This document shows positions 51,143 to 61,611 of a DNA stretch of 64,000 nucleotides, piece by piece; position 1 is the first letter of the stretch; every line of letters begins with the position of its first letter. The position numbers were made by a program, and so were the translations under genes. Source of the stretch: CAMASH01 sp041746635 (GTDB lineage Bacteria > Verrucomicrobiota > Verrucomicrobiia > Chthoniobacterales > Terrimicrobiaceae); NCBI GenBank assembly GCA_041746635.1, contig JBGTGQ010000080.1, forward strand, positions 1 to 64,000. Reading direction: 5' to 3'. Below the pieces are notes generated by a model. The model saw only the letters and a program-made list of their open reading frames with translations, did not search any database and was not told the origin of the DNA.

Positions 51143-51183
51143 CGCTTTTGGTGGGTCACGCAAAAGCGGTCTTCAAACCGCTT
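51143..51183 (+). promoter_or_regulatory. Two mutually exclusive hairpins in the ppdK leader
   Basis: Stem A pairs CGCTTTTG (51143-51150) with CAAAAGCG (51161-51168). Stem B pairs AAGCGGT (51164-51170) with ACCGCTT (51177-51183). Both are perfect and share 51164-51168, so only one can form. They end 61 bases before the ppdK start. The layout is that of an RNA switch or attenuator, but no T-run or known riboswitch core is present. Confidence 0.4.
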
Positions 51184-51244
51184 CTCCTTTACACCGGTTT
51201 TCCCTCTGCTAAAAAACAGGGCTCCCGTTTTTATCTCCATATAT

Positions 51245-54001
<2,757 letters not shown>

Positions 54002-54022
54002 ACCAACTCCAACGAAATATCA

Positions 54023-54060
54023 AAAAACCGCCCGCGGAAAAATCCCGGGCGGTTTTTTCG
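54023..54060 (+). terminator. Intrinsic terminator of ppdK
   Basis: The stem AAAACCGCCCG pairs with CGGGCGGTTTT around an AT-rich loop and is followed by TTTTTTCG, 22 bases after the ppdK stop. It is the clearest Rho-independent terminator in the window. The A-run on the other side would let it work in both directions. Confidence 0.9.
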
Positions 54061-54306
54061 TTTAAATTGGGTAGGCATCCGGAGCGAAGCCGCCTTCAAA
54101 ACCTTGGCGAATCAACGCACGCTCGAGCCGGTAAATACTGCTTTATGACCCGGCAGTATTCCGATTCCTTTCTCAAGCCTATGCGGAACCCAGATCACAG
54201 CTCTTCTCCGCGCCGAAGAACGAGTGAAGAATAGCTTCGGCCAAGGACCGCCAAATGCTGGATAACAGCCGATACATTGGTTCATGAGTAGTGAACGCAC
54301 CGAAAT

Positions 54307-55698
54307 ATGTCCCTCATACTAGAGCGCATTCAAACCGAGGGCATTGCCGAGCTCTCCTATCTCATTGGTGACGATTCCGTTGGCATGGCGGCGGTCATCG
54401 ACCCTCGTGCAGATGTGGAGATTTATCTTCGACTCGCCCGCCAACATAAAGTTTCAATCACGCACGTTTTCGAGACCCACATTCACGCCGACTTGGTCAG
54501 CGGCTCGCGAGAACTGGTCGCGCAATCCGGCTCGGCCGTTGTTCACGCCAGCGGTGAAGGAGGAGCAAAATACGGGTTCCGAATTCACCGCTTGCGTCGC
54601 GGAGACAAATTTGAATTCGGAGAGACTGTCCTGACCGTTAGGCACACCCCCGGGCACACGCCTGAGCATGTTTCCTACGAGGTGGCCATAAAAGGATGCC
54701 GGGAGCCGTGGGGCGTCTTTACGGGCGACTCTCTGTTTGTGTCGTCGGCCGGTCGTCCTGATTTGCTGGGAAAGGATGCGGACAAGCTGGCCGGGAAACT
54801 TTACGACACCCTTTTTAATTACTTCGGCAAATTGGAGGATGGTGTCATTATTTATCCGTCCCACGGTCACGGTTCGCCTTGTGGAGCCGATATAAGCGAC
54901 CGGCTCGAAAGCACCATTGGCTACGAGAAAAAATATAACCCCTATTTTCAAAAAACTGATCGCGGCGAGTTCATAAAACACGCTCTTTCGACGGCTCCTC
55001 CGGAGCCGACCTACTACAAACGGATGAAAAGGCTCAATGGCGAGGGGCCGGAGGTTCTCGGGCATCTGCCGGTCATACCTGCCCTGGCTCCGAACAAATT
55101 CAAGGATGCGCTTACAAAAAAGGGAGCTGTTCTCGTCGATACTCGCAACATGCTCGCATTTGGCGGCGGTCACATTGGAGGCGCCATCAACATTGGAGCG
55201 ACTCCCATGCTAACCATTTGGGCCGGTTGGCTGCTCGACCCCAAGACGCCCATCTTACTGATTTTGGATGAGGACAGTTCCGTAGAGAAAGTCGCCGCTC
55301 TCTTCGTGCGTTCCGGCTACACAAATTTCGCGGGATACCTAGCAGGCGGCATGACGGCGTGGGACAATACCGCCGGTTCTCTCGTTGAACTGAATCAGAT
55401 GACCGTACATGACGTAAAGGCCGCGAAGAATCTGCAAGTACTCGACGTTCGCGCTCCCTCTGAGTGGAAGGAGGGACACATTCCCGGAGCAATGCATACC
55501 TTCGTGCCCGACGTTCCAAAGCACCACGGAAAATTGTCGAAGAGCAAGCCAGTCGTCACCTACTGCGCCACAGGATATCGGGCCAGCATCGCCGCAAGCT
55601 TGCTGCAAAAACAGGGTTTCTCTGATGTGCGGACAATGCCAGGAAGTTGGACGGCTTGGAAAAAGGCGAAATTGCCCATCGAAAAACCGAACAAATGA
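54307..55698 (+). CDS. MBL-fold hydrolase with two rhodanese domains (persulfide dioxygenase-like)
   Basis: A 463-residue cytoplasmic sulfur-handling protein. The metallo-beta-lactamase domain (1-240) has THIHADLVSG (the sixth position is Leu, not His), HTPGHTPEHVSYEV, TGDSLFVSSAGRPDLL and PSHGHGSPCG. This is the ETHE1/BlhA-like pattern with a single-iron site. Rhodanese domain 1 (about 265-355) lacks a catalytic Cys. Domain 2 (about 360-460) has Cys420 in TYCATGYRAS. It probably oxidises or transfers persulfide sulfur. It overlaps the next gene by four bases and starts an operon with two YeeE/YedE proteins. Base composition looks lower in G+C than neighbours. Confidence 0.88.
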   Translation: MSLILERIQTEGIAELSYLIGDDSVGMAAVIDPRADVEIYLRLARQHKVSITHVFETHIHADLVSGSRELVAQSGSAVVHASGEGGAKYGFRIHRLRRGDKFEFGETVLTVRHTPGHTPEHVSYEVAIKGCREPWGVFTGDSLFVSSAGRPDLLGKDADKLAGKLYDTLFNYFGKLEDGVIIYPSHGHGSPCGADISDRLESTIGYEKKYNPYFQKTDRGEFIKHALSTAPPEPTYYKRMKRLNGEGPEVLGHLPVIPALAPNKFKDALTKKGAVLVDTRNMLAFGGGHIGGAINIGATPMLTIWAGWLLDPKTPILLILDEDSSVEKVAALFVRSGYTNFAGYLAGGMTAWDNTAGSLVELNQMTVHDVKAAKNLQVLDVRAPSEWKEGHIPGAMHTFVPDVPKHHGKLSKSKPVVTYCATGYRASIAASLLQKQGFSDVRTMPGSWTAWKKAKLPIEKPNK

Positions 55699-56282
55699 AA
55701 CCTTGGATCCCGTTACTTTTCTTGGCGCTTCCTCAGATCGCGATGGCGGCGTTTTATCCGGGCACAGATTCATTGAAATATTCTGGACCAGCCTGGTCGC
55801 CGTACATGGTCGGAGCTGGCATCGGAATCCTGTCGTGGCTGACCTTTTATTTCTCCGACAAGCCAATCGGTGCCTCGTCATTTTATGCGAGCGTGGCGGG
55901 TCTCGTCGGAAAGGCAATCGCGCCGCGACATACCGCATCACTTAAATATTATCATGAGAACCCGCCAAAACTCGATTGGTCAATCGTCTTCGTTCTCGCA
56001 ATCATCATCGGGGCGTTTGTCGCGGCCTACACCGGCGGTGAAATAACCGACGAATGGTTGCCTTCTATGTGGGTCGCCCGCTTTGGCGACAGCATTTGGC
56101 TCAGAGCGCTCGCGGCCATCGCAGGCGGTGCTTTGATGGGATTTGGCGCGCGGCTTGCCGGGGGATGCACTAGCGGCCATGGCATTTCGGGAACGCTGCA
56201 ATTAAACGTCGCCTCATGGCTCGCCGTCATCTGCATGTTCGTTGGCGGCATTGGCACAGCCATGCTCCTATATCGCTTTTGA
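55695..56282 (+). CDS. YeeE/YedE-family sulfur transporter subunit 1
   Basis: A 195-residue integral membrane protein with about five hydrophobic segments, belonging to the TsuA/PmpA-like YeeE/YedE family. The conserved Cys motif GARLAGGCTSGHGISG (Cys158) fits the thiosulfate or sulfur-channel function shown for TsuA. ATG at 55695 overlaps the stop of the MBL-rhodanese gene (ATGA). It is followed after three bases by a second half-size YeeE protein; together they correspond to one full-size YeeE. Confidence 0.88.
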   Translation: MKPWIPLLFLALPQIAMAAFYPGTDSLKYSGPAWSPYMVGAGIGILSWLTFYFSDKPIGASSFYASVAGLVGKAIAPRHTASLKYYHENPPKLDWSIVFVLAIIIGAFVAAYTGGEITDEWLPSMWVARFGDSIWLRALAAIAGGALMGFGARLAGGCTSGHGISGTLQLNVASWLAVICMFVGGIGTAMLLYRF

Positions 56283-56285
56283 TTC

Positions 56286-56840
56286 ATGAGCCAGCCGAGT
56301 AAATCCCTCCTCAAGAAGCTGACTCTCGCCGCCCTTTTTGGTTTCGCTTTTGGCTTCCTCCTGCAAAAGGGGGGTGTCGCGAAATACAATGTGCTCATCG
56401 GAGTGTTACTCCTGGAAGATTTCACCGTGGCTAAAATTATGGTTAGCGCCATTGTCGTGGGCATGCTTGGCGTCGCACTGATGCACGCCAAGGGCATGGT
56501 GAAACTCCACCTTCAACCGACCCGCTTTGCCGCCCAATCGCTCGGGGGTCTGGTTTTTGGCATTGGGTTCGCCTTGCTGGCTTATTGCCCGGGAACGGGT
56601 GCCGCCGCGCTCGGCCAGGGAAACTGGGATGCCCTATTTGGGTTCATCGGCCTGATGATTGGCTCGTTCGTATTTGCTGAGTTTTCTGCGCCACTGGGCC
56701 AGACTCTTCAAAAATGGGGCGAGATTAAAAGCTATACCTTACCAGTAATGTTTCGCGCGCCTCGCTCTCTAGTGGTGGTCGGCAGCGCTATCGTCTTGAT
56801 CGGATTGTTGTTTGGCTTGGAATATTTCTTTGCCCGCTGA
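56286..56840 (+). CDS. YeeE/YedE-family sulfur transporter subunit 2
   Basis: A 184-residue membrane protein with four or five helices. The second family signature is LLAYCPGTGAAALGQGNWD (Cys101). The N-terminal LTLAALFGFAFGFLLQKGGV is conserved in PmpB-type halves. It is the partner of the preceding subunit, in an operon with the persulfide dioxygenase-like protein. The likely job is import of thiosulfate or a related sulfur compound for the MBL-rhodanese enzyme (inference from family and context). Confidence 0.86.
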   Translation: MSQPSKSLLKKLTLAALFGFAFGFLLQKGGVAKYNVLIGVLLLEDFTVAKIMVSAIVVGMLGVALMHAKGMVKLHLQPTRFAAQSLGGLVFGIGFALLAYCPGTGAAALGQGNWDALFGFIGLMIGSFVFAEFSAPLGQTLQKWGEIKSYTLPVMFRAPRSLVVVGSAIVLIGLLFGLEYFFAR

Positions 56841-57022
56841 ACCGAGGAAGAAATGCTCCACATTGACTCGCGCCCGCAGTCGATGGGCGCTCGCTTCGAC
56901 GCGCGGCTACGCCACAGCCTAAAACCGGTTCCGGCTGCGTAACCTGTTCGCCCCGCCGCGCTCTCACCTCCAGCCATCCGGTCTTGTTTTGCCGTGCTGC
57001 TAAAATCTGTCACTCTCCCCTC

Positions 57023-57904
57023 ATGCCCAAGCCCATCACTGTGGTCAAACCGGCGGAGCTTCTTGCCCACCTCTTCGCCTCCTGGCCGGAGGTCAAGAAG
57101 TCGCAAATCCGCTCCTGGCTCAAGCATCAAGCCGTCACCGTCAACGAACGGCCCATCAGCCAATTCAACCATCCGCTGCATCCCGGCGATGTTGTCGCCA
57201 TCCGCACCGACCGTTTCGCCGCTCCGAAAACCGTGTTGCCGTCCGGCATGAAAATCTTCTTCGAGGACGCCACCCTGCTCATCATCGATAAACCGGAGAA
57301 TCTCCTCAGCATCGCCAGCGAGGCCGAGCAGGAAAAAACCGCCTACTTCCTGCTCACCGATTATGTCCGCCGGGGCAACCCGCTCTCCCGCGCCCGCGTC
57401 TGGATCGTCCACCGCCTCGACCGCGAAACCTCCGGGTTGATGATTTTCGCCAAAACCCCGGCCGCCAAGGAAATCCTTCAGTCCGGTTGGGAGGACGCCG
57501 AAAAAAAATACCAAGCCGTGGTCGAAGGTCATTTGCCCAAGGATCAAGGCACCTTCGAGTCCGACCTCGACGAAACGAGCCCCTTCAAGGTTTTCAGCGT
57601 CAAAGCCAGCGCGCAAACCCGTCACGCCATCACTCACTACCGCGTGCTGGCCCAGAGCCAGTGGCGCAGCCTGGTCGAACTCACCCTCGAAACCGGACGC
57701 CGCCATCAGATCCGCGTCCATCTCTCCGACGCCGCCTGCCCGATTATCGGCGACAAAAAATACGGCGCCAAATCCGATCCCGCCAAACGCCTCGGCCTCC
57801 ACGCCTGCGCCCTGCGATTTCCCCATCCCCTCACCCGCAAGGAGATGAGTTTCACCTCCCCACTGCCCAAGGATCTGGCAAAGCTGGTCAAAGACAAACT
57901 GTAG
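57023..57904 (+). CDS. RluA-family pseudouridine synthase
   Basis: A 293-residue enzyme. The S4-like N-terminus (VKKSQIRSWLKHQAVTVNER) is followed by the RluA catalytic domain with IVHRLDRETSGLMIFAKTPA (catalytic Asp). Substrate and core motifs are LETGRRHQIRVHLSDAACP and IIGDKKYGAKSDP. It modifies rRNA or tRNA uridine; the position is not predictable. ATG at 57023 (MPKPITVVKP) was chosen; a longer frame from 56984 is possible. Distinct from the RluD-type gene at 32820. Confidence 0.9.
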   Translation: MPKPITVVKPAELLAHLFASWPEVKKSQIRSWLKHQAVTVNERPISQFNHPLHPGDVVAIRTDRFAAPKTVLPSGMKIFFEDATLLIIDKPENLLSIASEAEQEKTAYFLLTDYVRRGNPLSRARVWIVHRLDRETSGLMIFAKTPAAKEILQSGWEDAEKKYQAVVEGHLPKDQGTFESDLDETSPFKVFSVKASAQTRHAITHYRVLAQSQWRSLVELTLETGRRHQIRVHLSDAACPIIGDKKYGAKSDPAKRLGLHACALRFPHPLTRKEMSFTSPLPKDLAKLVKDKL

Positions 57905-57966
57905 CCACAAAGGAGCACAAAGAGCGGCCTGGCACTCGCCCTGCCCCCCGCTTCGGGGGAGGCATT

Positions 57967-58161
57967 ACATCACATAACTCGATGCGAGGTATTAGGGCCG
58001 GAGCGCAGCGCAGGGAGCACCGAGCCGTGGGAACGGCTGGGGCAGACTGCCGCAGGCAGGCCGAAGGGCGAGACTCGGCGGGATCCGAGCGAGTCAACAC
58101 TCCGCTTGCGGAGAGCGGCAGGACCAGGCGCCCCTGGGCCTCGCATCGAGTTATGTGATGT
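57967..58161. mobile_element. 195-bp element bounded by 23-bp perfect inverted repeats (MITE-like)
   Basis: The left end (57967-57989) and right end (58139-58161) are exact reverse complements over 23 bases, with core ATCACATAACTCGATGCG. The interior is G/C-rich, with several short self-complementary words, and has no ORF. No clear target duplication is visible. It could be a miniature transposable element or a structured RNA gene. Confidence 0.5.
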
Positions 58162-58350
58162 CATCGCCTGCAGGGCGCGTGCCCCGCAGGGCAAGCGAAG
58201 CGCAGCAGGCCGCTTTCGTGAACGCTCTTCCCGAGCAACCGCGAGGGCGATCGTTTCGTTACGCTCTCCGAGTCCGCGCGGGATGAGTTTCAACCAGAGA
58301 AAGCGATTTCATGACTTTCAAATGTCAATATACCATGCCTGACCCCTTTT

Positions 58351-58464
58351 CACCTCGGTCGCATCGTGAGCGGATCACCCGAGATCTTCCGCCTTTATGT
58401 CGATGAGAAAAACGCGCGCGTCTTTCTCTATTTCACCTGGAACAACACGTGGACTTATCCCTGA
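58351..58464 (+). other. Protein-like remnant in the 57905-58599 gap
   Basis: One frame reads GRIVSGSPEIFRLYVDEKNA and then FLYFTWNNTWTYP before a stop. It looks like the C-terminus of a lost gene but I do not recognise the family. Besides this and the two repeat elements, the gap of about 695 bases holds nothing I can support. Confidence 0.25.
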
Positions 58465-58491
58465 GTCGCGCATGCCGTCCCTCAATCCCTT

Positions 58492-58590
58492 GATTAACCA
58501 CAGAGGCACCGAGGCACAGAGAAAGTCTCCAGAAGAGTATTTCCATTGCGCCCAATTTTTTTCTCCGTGCCTCGGTGTCTCTGTGGTTCA
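58492..58590. repeat. Inverted pair of the CCACAGAGGCACCGAGG repeat family
   Basis: The left arm 58492-58525 (AACCACAGAGGCACCGAGG core) and the right arm 58556-58590 (CTCCGTGCCTCGGTGTCTCTG core) are near-perfect reverse complements separated by about 30 bases. They end ten bases before the DUF2585 start. A single arm of the family is at 31228-31260. Confidence 0.7.
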
Positions 58591-58599
58591 CCTTCCTTC

Positions 58600-59172
58600 A
58601 TGAAACGCCACCATAGGTTCCTCATCGCCGCCGGAGCCATCTTCCCCCTCCTCGCCCTCACCGAGTTGGCCTTCGGCCGCTCCCCCCTCGGACCCGACGG
58701 CCAGTTCGGCCTCTGGACCGCAAACATCTGGGGCCCCGCCTGCTCCCAACGCATCGCCGACCCCTACGCCTTTTCCCACATCATCCACGGCATGGCCTTC
58801 TACGGCCTCCTCTGGCTCATCGCGCGCCAGTTACCCCTCTCCGCCCGCTACCTCATCGCCGTCCTCCTCGAAGCCGGCTGGGAACTCCTCGAAAACTCCC
58901 CCCTCATCATCAACCGCTACCGCGAAGCCACCATGGCCCTCGGCTACACCGGCGACAGCATCCTGAATTCCGTCAGCGACCTCGTCATGATGTCCATCGG
59001 CTTCCTTCTCGCCTGGCGCCTCCCCGTCTGGGTCACCGTCACCGCCGTCATCGTGATGGAGATCGGCTGCGCTCTCTGGATCCGCGACAACCTCACCCTC
59101 AACATCATCATGCTCCTCCACCCCATCGAAGCCATCAAAGCCTGGCAAATGGCCGGAGCTCCGGTGGGGTAG
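58600..59172 (+). CDS. DUF2585 family membrane protein
   Basis: A 190-residue protein with about five hydrophobic helices. Family landmarks are GPACSQRIADPYAFSHIIHG, FYGLLWLIARQLP, VLLEAGWELLENSPLIINRY and GYTGDSILNSVSDLVMM. The conserved His, Glu and Asp residues inside membrane segments suggest a membrane enzyme or metal site, but no function is established. ATG at 58600 starts MKRHHRFLIAAGAIFPLL. Codon use is strikingly C-ending (CTC, ATC, GCC) compared with neighbours. Confidence 0.82.
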   Translation: MKRHHRFLIAAGAIFPLLALTELAFGRSPLGPDGQFGLWTANIWGPACSQRIADPYAFSHIIHGMAFYGLLWLIARQLPLSARYLIAVLLEAGWELLENSPLIINRYREATMALGYTGDSILNSVSDLVMMSIGFLLAWRLPVWVTVTAVIVMEIGCALWIRDNLTLNIIMLLHPIEAIKAWQMAGAPVG

Positions 59173-59209
59173 CCGCGCCCGTAGGAGTGCGGCCCAAATC
59201 GGAAAATAT

Positions 59210-59280
59210 CTAAGGAAAGCAGGAAGGCAGAAAATCTATTGATACCGAGACGCCTTTTCCTGCTTTCCTGCCTTCCTTAG
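59210..59280. repeat. Inverted repeat, CTTTCCTGCCTTCCTTAG family
   Basis: Arms 59210-59234 and 59255-59280 are near-perfect reverse complements (AAGGAAAGCAGGAAGGCAG type) with a 20-base loop. The right arm contains the stop codon of the HhH gene at 59277. It sits between two convergent gene ends and might act as a bidirectional terminator. Confidence 0.7.
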
Positions 59281-59741
59281 CGCCCCTTCCCCTTCTTCTC
59301 CACCGCCGCCAGATGCGCCGCGATCTTCTCCAGCATCTTCGGCCCGAACCCCTTCACCGCGCCCAGGGACCCCGCCTCCATCGCGATTTTCAGGCTCTGC
59401 AAATCCACCACCCCCGCATCCTCATAAGCCCGCTTCGCCATCTTAGCCCCCACCCCCTTGATCTCCGTAATCTCCAGAATCGTCAGCGGCACCACATCTT
59501 CCTTCAACGCCGAGACCTCCGCACCGGCCACGATCTCCCGCACCGTTTCCAGCACCGCCTCATCCGCTTCGTTCAGCACCCGGCGCAACTCCGTCTCATC
59601 CGTGATCTCATCAATCCGCCGGCCTTGCAAAAATTGCGCCTCCATCGCCGCGCCCGGATACTGGCCCGCATCGTGACCGCAAATTTCCCGATAGTAGGCA
59701 ACGCGTTTCAGTGTCTTGGCGATGGTGAAGTTCGAGGGCAT
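59277..59741 (-). CDS. Helix-hairpin-helix protein, PolX N-terminal-like
   Basis: A 154-residue protein resembling the N-terminal 8-kDa/HhH part of family X DNA polymerases, without a polymerase domain. MPSNFTIAKTLKRVAYYREI starts the first helical domain. HhH motifs are ITEIKGVGAKMAKRAYEDAG near residue 100 and LGAVKGFGPKMLEKIAAHLA near 130, which bind DNA backbones. It likely acts in DNA repair or as a DNA-binding adaptor (inference). ATG at 59741; a longer upstream frame is not family-like. Confidence 0.75.
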   Translation of the reverse strand: MPSNFTIAKTLKRVAYYREICGHDAGQYPGAAMEAQFLQGRRIDEITDETELRRVLNEADEAVLETVREIVAGAEVSALKEDVVPLTILEITEIKGVGAKMAKRAYEDAGVVDLQSLKIAMEAGSLGAVKGFGPKMLEKIAAHLAAVEKKGKGR

Positions 59742-59766
59742 GGGGTTTCGTATGGGGGGTGGCCTG

Positions 59767-60087
59767 TCAGGGAATCTGCAACTCGGCGTAAGAGCCAACA
59801 GCCGCTCCTTCTGTTTCCAAAATGACAAGATCCAAAACCTTCTGAATTCTGGGCCAGCTTGTCGTTAGCAAAACAAGAATGGAGAGTCTTCTGCTATCAA
59901 GATTCTGCTGATACCGCAGGTTTTGGTCCGTGGTAATCAGCAGATTGAACCCCTCGTTCTCTGCCTCAGAAATCAACTCGCCGTTCGATAGCTGATCCCA
60001 GCCCATTTCGTAAGCTGTAATCACTTCATGCGCAGCAAAGCTATGTCGCAGAGGTGCCGGTGTGCCCTGATCGAATAAAATCTTCAC
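59767..60087 (-). CDS. DUF5615 PIN-like toxin
   Basis: A 106-residue protein of the DUF5615 PIN-like family. It has MKILFDQGTPAPLRHSF (first acidic residue), HEVITAYEMGWDQLSNGEL, and the conserved NLLITTDQNLRYQQNL with an Asp. These are reduced PIN domains usually paired with DUF433 proteins. Here the ATG overlaps the DUF433 stop by four bases. Base composition is lower in G+C than in neighbours, consistent with a mobile toxin-antitoxin pair. Confidence 0.82.
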   Translation of the reverse strand: MKILFDQGTPAPLRHSFAAHEVITAYEMGWDQLSNGELISEAENEGFNLLITTDQNLRYQQNLDSRRLSILVLLTTSWPRIQKVLDLVILETEGAAVGSYAELQIP

Positions 60088-60299
60088 GCCGCCAGGCTAT
60101 GCTCGGCATGCTCCAGCACGGCCTCCACCTGCTGGCGCGTCACGCCGGGAAACCATTCCAAAAATTCATCCACCCGAGCCCCCGCCTCAAGATTTTCAAA
60201 CAACGCGCGAACGGGCACCCGCGTGCCACGAAAGAGCCACGCTCCACTCACCCGGTCCGGATGACGCTCCACGGCACCACACTGTGTCCACTCAAGCAT
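60084..60299 (-). CDS. DUF433 antitoxin
   Basis: A 71-residue DUF433 protein: VERHPDRVSGAWLFRGTRVP, then VRALFENLEAGARVDEFLEW and FPGVTRQQVEAVLEHA. This is a winged-helix DNA-binding domain that in other systems acts as the antitoxin and repressor for DUF5615/PIN toxins. It lies upstream of and overlapping the DUF5615 gene, implying coupled expression. Confidence 0.85.
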   Translation of the reverse strand: MLEWTQCGAVERHPDRVSGAWLFRGTRVPVRALFENLEAGARVDEFLEWFPGVTRQQVEAVLEHAEHSLAA

Positions 60300-60339
60300 G
60301 AGAAAACACTAAAGCCCCATTAGCGAAGAGCAAGTCCGC

Positions 60340-60573
60340 TCTCTCCACTCAACGCCCTGTGCACCGCCTACGTCGATACCCAAGGCGCCCAGACCGACGA
60401 ACAAAGCGACGCCACCACCGAACGCGCCGAACGCGACAACGAGATCGAAGATCGCCGACCGCCGCATGCAAATCCAATTCGCCGCCGACGCCGAATGGCC
60501 CTACACCGACGACGACAACGCCGGCATCGGCAAAGAATTCTTCCTGCCGCTAAGGCGCCCGTTTAACGGGTGA
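60340..60573 (+). pseudogene. Frameshifted remnant of an unrecognised protein
   Basis: One frame reads LNALCTAYVDTQGAQTDEQS followed by TERAERDNEI. After a shift near 60460 another frame reads RRMQIQFAADAEWPYTDDDN and EFFLPLRRPFNG before the stop at 60571-60573. The two look like parts of one helical protein with a conserved C-terminus. The start is absent. The gap 60300-60712 holds nothing else. Confidence 0.3.
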
Positions 60574-60712
60574 TGTCGATGGCTACCAATCACTGACTTT
60601 TGGCAACGAGAAAGGATTAGAAAATGCTTCGCGTACAGAACCATCGCCTCTGATGCCTTCCCTATTGAGGCTCGTGTAATTCAGTGACACTATATTCCCA
60701 CGTATTTGGCCG

Positions 60713-61120
60713 TCACTCTATTGTGCGAGGCTCAATAATTGAGGCAACGACCTTCTTCTGCACGGTATCCGCGAGTTTGAATGGCAAATATACAATCTCT
60801 ATTTTTGATTCTCCCGGACGAAGCCATTTTGTATAAACAGCATTCAAAACAATGGGTCTAGGAACAGGAAATATCGGGTGCTTCCTCTCGCTTTCTGACA
60901 GATAAAGCGTCAGCGCAAGTTTGGCTCCCTCATACAAATATCCGACCTCCTGATTGCTTTTCTTGGTCAGGGTAAGGGTGAGAGGGATACCCTTGTCCCT
61001 AGGAAGTTTCAAATCTACCGTGACTTCAAGATGGATCGACGGCGTGTCATAAGCGTTTAAATCTCCGACGCAGAAGATCGCAACGAGCAAGGCAGGCAGG
61101 GTTGAAGAGAAAACATTCAT
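60713..61120 (-). CDS. Small secreted protein, unknown
   Basis: A 135-residue protein with a signal peptide (MNVFSSTLPALLVAIFCVGDLNA) and a beta-rich mature domain (IHLEVTVDLKLPRDKG, IPLTLTLTKKSNQEVGYLYE, RPIVLNAVYTKWLRPGESKI). The pattern suggests an immunoglobulin-like or NEAT-style beta-sandwich, but no family is recognised. It is lower in G+C than flanking genes. The next gene on the strand (61177-61482) is also a small secreted protein; the two may form a unit. Confidence 0.55.
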   Translation of the reverse strand: MNVFSSTLPALLVAIFCVGDLNAYDTPSIHLEVTVDLKLPRDKGIPLTLTLTKKSNQEVGYLYEGAKLALTLYLSESERKHPIFPVPRPIVLNAVYTKWLRPGESKIEIVYLPFKLADTVQKKVVASIIEPRTIE

Positions 61121-61176
61121 TATTGCCAAACGCTCAAAATCGAAGCGCGGGCTCAGTTAGCTCCATCGGAGGCCAT

Positions 61177-61482
61177 TTATAGGTCGCGGCCACGCTCAAG
61201 AAGTACGGCGTTCCCTTTGCCTTCAATGATGACAAACTTCAGATCGCCCTTTGCGTTCGTATATGAAAGTTCCCACTCTTGATCCGTGCCTCTCAGCAAT
61301 GCAAAGCGAGCGCGGATGCAGAAATAATCTTTATACTTTTCGCCGATAGCCTTGTCGCCGATGGCTTCAGCCTGTGCGAGGCTCAGTAAAGGCTGAGTGA
61401 CGGGCCACTGTTCTAGGCGGGCAAAGCAAACGCTGGCGAAAGTCAACGTGATGATAATTAGCGAAATCTGTTTTGTGCTCAT
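61177..61482 (-). CDS. Small secreted protein, unknown
   Basis: A 101-residue protein with a signal peptide (MSTKQISLIIITLTFASVCFA). The mature part contains SLAQAEAIGDKAIGEKYKDY, then FCIRARFALLRGTDQEWELS and NAKGDLKFVIIEG. The AEAIGDKAIG stretch plus WELSYTNAKGDL resembles a PepSY-like strand-helix layout, but this is a guess. It is upstream of the other small secreted protein gene, in a stretch of lower G+C. Confidence 0.55.
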   Translation of the reverse strand: MSTKQISLIIITLTFASVCFARLEQWPVTQPLLSLAQAEAIGDKAIGEKYKDYFCIRARFALLRGTDQEWELSYTNAKGDLKFVIIEGKGNAVLLERGRDL

Positions 61483-61611
61483 GCCGTTTCGTCTGCCGAA
61501 CGAATTGTATCAGCAACCCAATCATATGGTCGCCTAAAGTTCAGTGAAGCGATATTGAAATAGACTGAATTGAGAAGCTTTGTCGAGACATGAGGGTTCG
61601 CCCTGACCCCA

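Noticed and set aside
51150..51200. tRNA-Sec-like arm: the stem-loop AAGCGGTCTTCAAACCGCTT looks like an anticodon arm with UCA
   Set aside because: No T arm (GGTTCGANNCC) and no matching acceptor stem can be found around it. The hairpin fits better as part of a leader structure before ppdK.
54112..54300. Minus-strand ORF of 62 codons between ppdK and the sulfur operon
   Set aside because: No homology recognised, no start context, and it lies where the promoter of the sulfur operon should be.
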